From NCBI GenBank assembly GCA_016199015.1, contig JACQHN010000159.1, positions 1 to 5,018 of the forward strand: a stretch of 5,018 nucleotides of DNA, in the 5' to 3' direction. Both the position numbers and the translations under genes were made by a program. The stretch comes from Nitrospira defluvii. Lineage in GTDB: Bacteria > Nitrospirota > Nitrospiria > Nitrospirales > Nitrospiraceae. The notes under the pieces were generated by a model. That model saw only the letters and a list, made by a program, of their open reading frames with translations. It had not been told where the DNA came from and made no database searches. Of the stretch, positions 1-5,018 are shown piece after piece; the stretch's first letter is position 1, and each line of letters opens with the position of its first letter.

Positions 1-72
1 GTCCTGGCGGCGGTGCCCGCCCAACCGGCGAATTCCCGGTCCGACCAACCGGGCTATTCTCCCTCGTATTGA
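1..72 (+). CDS. C-terminal end of an upstream gene (partial, unidentified)
   Basis: Frame 1 is open from the window edge to a TGA at 70-72 and gives 23 residues ending in a Pro/Ser/Gln-rich, disordered-looking tail (…PANSRSDQPGYSPSY). Most of its third codon positions are G or C, which fits coding use, whereas the other two + frames read through with no stop and look less biased. If real, the gene ends 16 bases before the pump start and would probably be co-transcribed with it. The fragment is too short to assign a family. It could also be non-coding leader. Confidence 0.35.
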   Translation, partial: VLAAVPAQPANSRSDQPGYSPSY

Positions 73-77
73 GTCAT

Positions 78-81
78 GGAG
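78..81 (+). promoter_or_regulatory. Ribosome binding site for the MFS pump
   Basis: GGAG lies 7 bases before the ATG at 89 and supports that start. The pump frame is open further upstream to the window edge, so the start rests on this site and on family alignment: the first helix begins near residue 15, as expected for this family. Confidence 0.6.
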
Positions 82-88
82 TTCGGCG

Positions 89-1687
89 ATGGCGGCTGTG
101 TATCTCAGGCGGTTGCATGGATGGCGATTCGTGCTCTTCAATGCCGTACTCGGTTTGGCGCACATCGTCGTGCTGTTCAACGCCGGTTCCTACATCGCCC
201 TCTTGCCGCACGTGTCGGGCGATCTGGGCGGGGTGCTGCCCAGTTTTCTCACCTGGGCGCAAACCGACTTCATGGTCGGGTTGGCCCTGGGCTTTCCTCT
301 CGCGCGATACCTGTCGGGACGAATCGGCGATTACCGCCTTCTGATCGCGGCCTTCATAGTGTACAGCGTGGCGTCGTATCTGTGCGGCGACAGTCGAACA
401 CTCGCGCAATTCGTTCCCGCTCGCATCGTACAGGGCATTGCCGGTGGCATTACCCTGCCGCTGGCCCAATCGATGTTACTCAACGAGTATCCCAAGCGGT
501 TGAAGGCAGTGGCGCTCACCGTGTGGGGGCTGTTCAGCATTACGCCCTTCACCATCGGAATGCCGGTGGGGGGCTATATCGCCTATATGCTTGGATGGCG
601 CTTTCTGTTCTATCTGGATTTTGTGCTGACGCTCGTTATTGTCGGTACGCTGGGGGCGTTGCTGTACGGTCGAGGTTTTCGGCGCCGGTACTCCCGCTTC
701 GACCTGGTCGGGTTTGTGCTACTGGCCGTCTTGCTCCTGGGGCTCCAGACGTTGCTCAACATGGGCAACGATTTCGATTGGTTGGATTCACCGTTTCTCC
801 AGGCCATCGCGGTGGTCCTCCTCATCGCGTTTCCCTGTTTCATCATTTGGGAACTCGGGGAGCGGCAGCCGACGCTGGATCTTCGACTGTTCATGCATCG
901 CAATTTTGTGATCGGCCTCATCAGCCTGACACTCGGCTTTTTCTCGATCCAGGGATTGTTGTCGCTCTTGATCGTGCAGATCCAGTTGGTTCTGGGATAT
1001 TCGTCGAAGCTGGCTGGTTTGGCGCTGCTGCCGCTGGTGTTGCTGGGCGCGCCTGCCATCGCGGTCATGCACATACTGTGCAAATACATCGATGCACGCT
1101 GGCTGATTTGTTTGAACAGTCTGGGGTTTGCCTGGACCTTTTATTGGTTGGGTTTGTATGACCATCCCCATTCCTATGAGGAACTCTTCTGGCCGATGCT
1201 CGTGGAAGGAGTATTTTTGGGATCGTTCTTTACGCCCGTGACAGTGTTGATCCTGCATGGCCTGTCCGGTCCGTTGGTGATGCGCGCGGCCGAGGTCGCC
1301 AATCTGTTACGTGTCGCCGCCGGCGCATTCGGGATCACATTCCAAGGCATTGTGCTGTTTCGTCGCATCCACTTCCATCAATTGCATTTGGCCGATCACT
1401 TTGGAGGACGGCAGTCGATCTCGTTCGACCCGATGGGGCAGTTGGCGACCAAACTGGGGGCGGCAGGATTGTCTCCGTCCGAAGTCCAAGCCAAGCTTGG
1501 ACTGTTGATTAAGCAAGAGGCGGCGATTCTCGGCCTCAACGATGCCTTTTTCGTCGCCAGTTTTCTGTTCATCGGTTTGGGCATTTTCGTGTGGTTCGCT
1601 CATCCGACGCACGTGCCGTTAGCGCCGACTCCAGCCGAGGACCTGCTGGAGAGGCGCGCTGAAGCATTGATTGAGGAGGTGCCATGA
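89..1687 (+). CDS. DHA2-family MFS efflux pump, EmrB-like (14 TM)
   Basis: Inner-membrane multidrug exporter, presumably a proton antiporter, acting with the adaptor and outer-membrane channel encoded downstream. The 532 residues are close to the usual DHA2/EmrB length, with about 14 hydrophobic segments (roughly 15-37, 60-80, 83-100, 107-130, 140-163, 168-192, 205-223, 236-254, 272-293, 305-330, 338-356, 366-390, 402-424, 484-503). A long loop at 425-483 before the last helix is typical of EmrB. Recognisable motifs are the cytoplasmic loop 2-3 signature (LARYLSGRIGDYRLL, 71-85), motif B (RIVQGIAGG, 112-120, with R112), motif C in TM5 (GMPVGGY, 157-163) and the WELG…LDLRLF…RNF stretch at 254-273. 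The TM1 acidic residue of EmrB (LDTTIANVAIP) is replaced by Asn31. The stop overlaps the next gene's start. Substrate is unknown. The family is certain; calling it a true EmrB orthologue is not. Confidence 0.95.
   Translation: MAAVYLRRLHGWRFVLFNAVLGLAHIVVLFNAGSYIALLPHVSGDLGGVLPSFLTWAQTDFMVGLALGFPLARYLSGRIGDYRLLIAAFIVYSVASYLCGDSRTLAQFVPARIVQGIAGGITLPLAQSMLLNEYPKRLKAVALTVWGLFSITPFTIGMPVGGYIAYMLGWRFLFYLDFVLTLVIVGTLGALLYGRGFRRRYSRFDLVGFVLLAVLLLGLQTLLNMGNDFDWLDSPFLQAIAVVLLIAFPCFIIWELGERQPTLDLRLFMHRNFVIGLISLTLGFFSIQGLLSLLIVQIQLVLGYSSKLAGLALLPLVLLGAPAIAVMHILCKYIDARWLICLNSLGFAWTFYWLGLYDHPHSYEELFWPMLVEGVFLGSFFTPVTVLILHGLSGPLVMRAAEVANLLRVAAGAFGITFQGIVLFRRIHFHQLHLADHFGGRQSISFDPMGQLATKLGAAGLSPSEVQAKLGLLIKQEAAILGLNDAFFVASFLFIGLGIFVWFAHPTHVPLAPTPAEDLLERRAEALIEEVP
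1673..1680 (+). promoter_or_regulatory. Strong ribosome binding site in the pump's 3' end
   Basis: GAGGAGGT sits 3 bases before the ATG at 1684. The ATG overlaps the pump's stop in ATGA, the classic arrangement for translational coupling. The spacing is short, but the site is a near-perfect anti-16S match and no better start follows. Confidence 0.7.
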
Positions 1688-3198
1688 TATCGCGTTCAAC
1701 GGCGGCGCACCGGCTGCGGATCAGTCTCGGGATCGGCTGCGCGCTGTTCTTCGGCAGCTGTGCCTGGATCCCGAAAGGCGATCCGCCGGCGCAATATCTC
1801 GAACCGCCTGAAATGACAGAGACGCTGGCCGAGGTGACGAGCCGGCTCCAGAAATGGCCGGAGGACCGCTGGTGGGAACAGTTCGGTAATTCGGAACTGA
1901 ACGGGCTGATCGAGCAGGCGCTCAAGGATAACCCCGGATTGAAACATGCGTCCGCCCGGCTGCGGCAGGCGCAATCACTCGTGAAGGTGGAAGGCGCGCG
2001 GCTGTTGCCGTTTCTCGAAGCCGACGCCTCGCTGACCTATGAGCGCATTTCGCAACATGGCGTATTTGCCGCCCTGAATCCGGAAGTGGCGGGCATCAGG
2101 ATCATGTACGGGATTATCAACCCGTTGAGCTTCCGGTACGAATTCGATTTTTGGGGAAAGAACCGGGCCATGCTGGAAGCATCCTTAGGGCATGCGGCGG
2201 CCGAAGAGGCGGAAACAGCCGAAGTGCGCCTGCGGTTGACCACCGGCATTGCGCGCGCGTACTTCCGCGGCCAGGCTCTACAACAGCAATTGACGATCGT
2301 CAAAACCATCGTCGGCATCCGCCGCGAGCTCAAGGTACTTGCGGAGACTCGATTCCGTCTCGGGCTTGATAATGACCAGCCGGTCAAAATCGCGGTGGCC
2401 GACTATGAAGCGGCGTTCAAGCGTCAGGCGGCGATCCGCGATCAGTTGGACGTGCAGCGTCATTTGTTGGCTCGCCTGATCGGTAAGGGGCCTGATGAGG
2501 CGGCCCATCTCTTTCTCTTTGCCAAGCCGAACGCCATCGTCCCGAGTCAGATAGCGGCGCCCGATCATCTGTCCATGGGGTTACTCGTCCATCGGCCAGA
2601 TTTGGCGTCGGCCCTCTATCGGGCGCATGCCGCCTCGCGACTGGTCAAGGTTGCCAAGACCCAGTTCTATCCCACGATCGATCTGACCGGGTTCGTGGGG
2701 TTCAATGCGTTGACGTTAGCCAAGGGGACCGACAAGCTGGCCAACTTTCTGTTCAGCGGCCAGAGTTTCGCCTATGGCCTCGCGCCGGGATTGCGCATGC
2801 CCTGGTTCGAAGGCGGCCGGCTGCGCGGAGAATTGGGGGCGCAACGTGCCGAATACGATGCGGCGGTGGAACTGTACAATGAGACCTTGCTGGATGCGAT
2901 GCGGGAAGTGGCCGACAGCCTGAGTGCTTGGCAAACGACCAGCGAGATCATGGCCTCTCACAAGCGGTTAGTGGCCTCTTTGGGTGATGACTGGCGCTTG
3001 GCGAAGGTACGACTCGTCAATGGTCTTGATGATGATCGAGAGGTGCTGCGCCATCGGCATCCGGTCCTGGAGCAAGAATATGCGTTGAGAGCATTGGAGA
3101 GCGACCAACTGGTTGCGGCGGTCGATCTGATCGAATCGTTGGGCGGCGGTTATCACAACCCAGATATTGAGAAACGACCGAAACACAACCCGAGCTAA
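1684..3198 (+). CDS. Outer-membrane efflux lipoprotein, NodT/TolC family
   Basis: Outer-membrane channel of the tripartite pump, expected to form a trimeric beta-barrel with a periplasmic alpha-helical tunnel. The 504 residues begin with a lipoprotein signal: basic n-region, hydrophobic stretch, then FFGSC with Cys26 as the likely lipidated residue. Family motifs follow: WWEQFGNSELNGLIEQAL…NPGL (63-85), an ARLRQAQ helix (91-97), YEFDFWGKNR (152-161), a RPDL helix leading into FYPTIDLTGFVGF (304-340), and the second-repeat signature PWFEGGRLRGELGAQRAEYDAAV (373-395). The usual C-terminal element (Y-x-x-G-L-x-x-y-L-x-V-L…LGGGW) survives as VRLVNGLDDDREVL…SLGGGY (442-490), which is weaker than usual. 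It overlaps the pump gene by 4 bases and ends 4 bases before the adaptor's ATG, so it is a dedicated channel rather than a shared TolC. Confidence 0.94.
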   Translation: MISRSTAAHRLRISLGIGCALFFGSCAWIPKGDPPAQYLEPPEMTETLAEVTSRLQKWPEDRWWEQFGNSELNGLIEQALKDNPGLKHASARLRQAQSLVKVEGARLLPFLEADASLTYERISQHGVFAALNPEVAGIRIMYGIINPLSFRYEFDFWGKNRAMLEASLGHAAAEEAETAEVRLRLTTGIARAYFRGQALQQQLTIVKTIVGIRRELKVLAETRFRLGLDNDQPVKIAVADYEAAFKRQAAIRDQLDVQRHLLARLIGKGPDEAAHLFLFAKPNAIVPSQIAAPDHLSMGLLVHRPDLASALYRAHAASRLVKVAKTQFYPTIDLTGFVGFNALTLAKGTDKLANFLFSGQSFAYGLAPGLRMPWFEGGRLRGELGAQRAEYDAAVELYNETLLDAMREVADSLSAWQTTSEIMASHKRLVASLGDDWRLAKVRLVNGLDDDREVLRHRHPVLEQEYALRALESDQLVAAVDLIESLGGGYHNPDIEKRPKHNPS

Positions 3199-3202
3199 AT
3201 CT

Positions 3203-4750
3203 ATGACCACCACAACTGCAGATATGTCCCATGCTCCGCAATCTCCTGGTGGACCACCACCGGCTGGTCCCTATCGCATCCATCCGAAGGCCATTCGCGC
3301 GCGCCGGAATCGCCGGTTACTGGTAGTGGCCGTGCTGGTCTTGATCGCCACCATCGGCTATCTGATTTACTGGTGGACCCACGACCGGTTTTGGGTGCGA
3401 ACCGACAATGCCTATGTCACGGGTAACCTGGTCCCGGTTGCGGCACAAGCCTCCGGCATCGTGACCCAGGTGTTGGCCGAAGAGACCCAGTTTGTAAACC
3501 GAGGGGACTTGATGATTCGGCTGGATGAGCATCAAGCCTATGCCGCTTTGGGAAGAGCCCGTGGGCGATTAGGCGAGGAGGTTCGGCGTATTGCCTCCCT
3601 GTTTATTAATCGGAAGCAACTGGCGGAGAAATTGCGGTCGCGCACTGCTCGCTTGGACTTGGCCGAGCATGACATGGAACGGTATCAACGGGCTTCTCCG
3701 AGCGGCGCGATATCCAAACAAATCTTGCAAAATACGGCGGATAAAATTTCTGGCTTGGAAGCGGAGGTGCGGGAGACGCAGGCGGAACTCGACTCGCTCG
3801 ATGCGCAGATCGGGGGCACGACCGTCATGGCCCATCCGGCCGTCGATTTAGCCAAGCACCAGCTGATCGAAGCGCATCTGGAGTACGCGCGCCAACAGAT
3901 CCGGGCTCCCATCTCAGGCTATGTCGCCAAACGAAAAGCGCAGGTGGGGGATCGTGTCCAACCTGGTGCGTCGCTCATGACGATCGTTCCGTTGGATCAT
4001 CTGTGGGTGGAAGCGAACTTGCGCGAAACGGAACTGCAGCATGTGCGTCCCGGACAGCCGGCGTTGGTGAACGTGAGCCTCTACGGATCGAAACAAACCT
4101 TTCATGGCACCGTGGAGGGCTTGGTGCCCGGCAGTGGGAGCGCCTTCGCCCTGCTGCCTCCGGATAATTCAACTGGGAACTTCATTCACATCGTCGAACG
4201 TGTGCCGGTGCGTATCGCGTTGCCGGCGGACGAGCTCCGGGAACATCCGATCCGGCCGGGTTTGTCGACCGTGACCAGTATTAACATCACCGAGTCGGGG
4301 CAATCCGTGTGGACCTCCTTGGCCACACCCTCCACGGCCGAATATGAGACCGATGTCTACGCCGACGAATTGCCCACGGCGGAATCCATGGCGAAAGAAG
4401 TGATGGCCAGCAATTTGGTGGTCAGCGACCGTGGTGAGCCGGTCGATACCTTTCTCGAAGAAGAGGGAGAGGCCAACAGGCTGGCTCCGAGGAAGGGCGA
4501 CGCGAGAACTCCGTCTGAAGGACGGGTTTCGCCGAACTTCGACCGAACGCGTGACCGTCATGATCGAGTGCCCAGCTCATTCGTTCCGCGAAGAAGTCCC
4601 GATCTGGGAGCGGCGACGTTTCCTCTCAGCCCTTCGATCGGTCCCGGCTCGGGGCTGTTGGGGCCTGAAGCAGGACGCAGTCCCTCACGGCTCAGATCAG
4701 GTTTTGAAATGGACGAGGGCAGACGTGCGTTGGGCACCGGCCGGCATTAG
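3203..4750 (+). CDS. EmrA/HlyD-family periplasmic adaptor with an odd C-terminal extension
   Basis: Membrane-fusion protein linking the MFS pump to the outer-membrane channel. From ATG 3203 it has 515 residues: a Pro-rich cytoplasmic N-terminus, basic RARRNRR (32-38), one TM helix (about 39-58), the first half of the biotinyl-lipoyl domain (RTDNAYVTGN, 66-75, to LDEH near 110), an alpha-helical coiled coil (about 112-230), the second lipoyl half beginning RAPISGYV (234-241), and a beta-barrel with GSGSAFALLPPDNSTGN (310-326) and RPGLSTVTSIN (351-361). All align well with E. coli EmrA. EmrA would end near residue 406; here about 109 residues follow, and those after about 425 are Arg/Pro/Ser/Gly-rich with no recognisable domain. 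Start choice: ATG 3203 has only a weak GAG 8 bases upstream. TTG 3167 (527 residues, overlapping the previous gene) and ATG 3224 are alternatives. Function is confident; the C-terminus and exact start are not. Confidence 0.92.
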   Translation: MTTTTADMSHAPQSPGGPPPAGPYRIHPKAIRARRNRRLLVVAVLVLIATIGYLIYWWTHDRFWVRTDNAYVTGNLVPVAAQASGIVTQVLAEETQFVNRGDLMIRLDEHQAYAALGRARGRLGEEVRRIASLFINRKQLAEKLRSRTARLDLAEHDMERYQRASPSGAISKQILQNTADKISGLEAEVRETQAELDSLDAQIGGTTVMAHPAVDLAKHQLIEAHLEYARQQIRAPISGYVAKRKAQVGDRVQPGASLMTIVPLDHLWVEANLRETELQHVRPGQPALVNVSLYGSKQTFHGTVEGLVPGSGSAFALLPPDNSTGNFIHIVERVPVRIALPADELREHPIRPGLSTVTSINITESGQSVWTSLATPSTAEYETDVYADELPTAESMAKEVMASNLVVSDRGEPVDTFLEEEGEANRLAPRKGDARTPSEGRVSPNFDRTRDRHDRVPSSFVPRRSPDLGAATFPLSPSIGPGSGLLGPEAGRSPSRLRSGFEMDEGRRALGTGRH

Positions 4751-4762
4751 CCGCAGTGCCGG
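4741..4762. other. Hairpin over the adaptor's stop codon
   Basis: CCGGCATT (4741-4748) pairs with AGTGCCGG (4755-4762) around a 6-base loop: eight pairs with one G·T. It covers the TAG of the adaptor gene. No T-run follows on either strand within a few bases, so it is not a textbook intrinsic terminator, but it is placed where one would end the operon. Confidence 0.3.
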
Positions 4763-4866
4763 ACAATCGGCTGGTTGGCCTTGCCGCTGTCTCTATTATG
4801 TAAACCACGCACGATGGAGGTGGCGGCAACCGTCAGGCAGTCTTTGGCAGCATACTGTGTGTCCAT
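4747..4866 (-). CDS. Possible small ORF, 39 residues, unknown
   Basis: On the minus strand an ATG (4866-4864) opens a 39-residue frame ending in TAA (4749-4747), tail-to-tail with the adaptor and overlapping its stop by 3 bases. The product starts MDTQYAAKDCLTV and ends RHCG; its mixed composition (Asp, Lys, Asn, Gln, Ala) is more protein-like than the + strand reading of the same bases. There is no transmembrane segment or motif I recognise. The only purine-rich site (GGTGAG) abuts the ATG, too close for a normal ribosome binding site. The frame upstream is open back to a TAG near 4905 without another usual start. It could be a small protein, the remnant of a longer gene, or chance. Confidence 0.2.
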   Translation of the reverse strand: MDTQYAAKDCLTVAATSIVRGLHNRDSGKANQPIVRHCG

Positions 4867-4876
4867 CTCACCAGAG

Positions 4877-4894
4877 TCTTGGGCCGCCCCAAGA
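4877..4894. other. Perfect 7-bp hairpin upstream of the intron
   Basis: TCTTGGG (4877-4883) and CCCAAGA (4888-4894) form a perfect stem around a CCGC loop. No T-tract follows, so it is a poor intrinsic terminator as it stands. Bacterial class C group II introns typically insert a short distance downstream of terminator-like stem-loops. This one ends 25 bases before the intron start and may have been part of the target, although that gap is longer than usual. Confidence 0.4.
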
Positions 4895-4904
4895 AGAGGC
4901 CTCT
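4895..4904. repeat. 10-base palindrome AGAGGCCTCT
   Basis: A perfect inverted repeat with no loop follows directly on the 7-bp hairpin and lies 15 bases before the intron. It may extend the structured target, be a protein-binding site, or belong to the end of another element. No function can be assigned from sequence alone. Confidence 0.3.
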
Positions 4905-4919
4905 AGCCCGCATTATTCA

Positions 4920-5018
4920 GTGCGCCGTGCAAAGGCGCTGTGTGTCTCACAGGTGCAAGTCCTGTCTGGGGAGTTGTCGGGACACCCCAGTCGCTACCGA
5001 GGCAGTCGCAAGGGTAAC
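4920..5018 (+). mobile_element. 5' end of a group II intron (domain I, partial)
   Basis: The segment begins GTGCG, the conserved 5' splice-site start of bacterial group II introns (GUGYG). It then folds locally as domain I does: GCGCC (4922-4926) with GGCGC (4934-4938); ACAGG (4949-4953) with CCTGT (4961-4965) around the typical GGTGCAAGTCC element; and CTGGGG (4966-4971) with CCCCAG (4985-4990). The edge reads GCAAGGGTAAC, also common in these ribozymes. A self-splicing retroelement RNA is inferred, in the same orientation as the efflux operon. The rest of domain I, domains II-VI and any reverse transcriptase/maturase lie beyond the window. The short 5' helix looks class C-like, but class cannot be settled from 99 bases. 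Confidence 0.8.

Larger units (their letters stand above)
4751..4919. other. Operon–intron spacer with no secure gene
   Basis: This 169-base stretch separates the adaptor's stop from the intron. It holds the possible minus-strand small ORF, the second hairpin and the palindrome listed separately. I see no tRNA, promoter with clear -35/-10 boxes, or complete mobile element. The last bases before the intron (TAGCCCGCATTATTCA, 4904-4919) form the 5' exon and would contain the intron-binding sequence. Confidence 0.5.

Noticed and set aside
1..88. Promoter for the operon in the leader
   Set aside because: No convincing -35/-10 pair is visible and an upstream reading frame appears to run to base 72, so the promoter is probably outside the window.
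76..1161. 361-codon + frame beginning at ATG 76
   Set aside because: It is out of frame with the pump, has a shuffled Arg/Ala/Gly/His-rich composition and no family motifs, while the pump frame over the same bases shows clear DHA2 signatures.
610..1258. Minus-strand frames inside the pump gene (610-1089 and 788-1258)
   Set aside because: They are antisense shadows of a confident gene; the products are Ser/Arg/Gln-rich without domains.
4169..4561. 130-codon minus-strand frame over the adaptor's 3' part
   Set aside because: It lies opposite well-conserved EmrA beta-barrel sequence and its product (His/Arg/Gly-rich) looks like an antisense artefact.
4620..4710. Possible small structured RNA (SRP-like or tmRNA-like) in the adaptor tail
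   Set aside because: Scattered GC-rich pairing and AGG/GAAGCAGG-like strings were considered, but the conserved SRP loop and tmRNA ends are absent.
4741..4894. Intrinsic terminator for the efflux operon
   Set aside because: Both hairpins (4741-4762 and 4877-4894) lack a following T-run, so they are recorded as hairpins and not as terminators.

Overview
The window carries a tripartite drug-efflux operon of the EmrAB–TolC type on the + strand. Its last 99 bases are the start of a group II intron that runs off the right edge. The DNA is GC-rich (roughly 60% by eye). A lipoprotein outer-membrane factor and two inner-membrane partners indicate a Gram-negative (diderm) bacterium. The overall style resembles Nitrospira or a proteobacterium, but that is an impression only; nothing here fixes the taxon.

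Layout. Bases 1-72 probably hold the last 23 codons of an upstream gene. Bases 89-1687 encode a 14-helix MFS pump (DHA2 family, EmrB-like). Bases 1684-3198 encode a NodT/TolC-type outer-membrane lipoprotein, whose start overlaps the pump's stop in an ATGA. Bases 3203-4750 encode an EmrA/HlyD-type periplasmic adaptor, starting 4 bases after the previous stop. The spacing implies a single transcript. No promoter is visible in the short leader before the pump, so the promoter probably lies outside the window. The order pump – outer-membrane factor – adaptor differs from E. coli emrAB, where the adaptor comes first and TolC is encoded elsewhere. This operon is therefore self-contained: the pump loads substrate, the adaptor bridges the periplasm, and the lipoprotein channel opens through the outer membrane.

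The adaptor continues about 109 residues beyond the point where E. coli EmrA ends. The last 85-90 of these are rich in Arg, Pro, Ser and Gly and look non-native, which suggests a lost stop or a frameshift near 4450-4515. Bases 4751-4919 hold no secure gene: there is a possible 39-residue minus-strand ORF, two hairpins and a 10-base palindrome. At 4920 a GTGCG start and a series of small stem-loops mark the 5' end of a group II intron in + orientation. Its catalytic domains and any reverse transcriptase would lie to the right of the window.

I found no tRNA, rRNA, CRISPR array or complete insertion sequence. The system itself is a known type. The points worth a second look are the divergent pump motifs, the odd adaptor tail and the operon/intron boundary.
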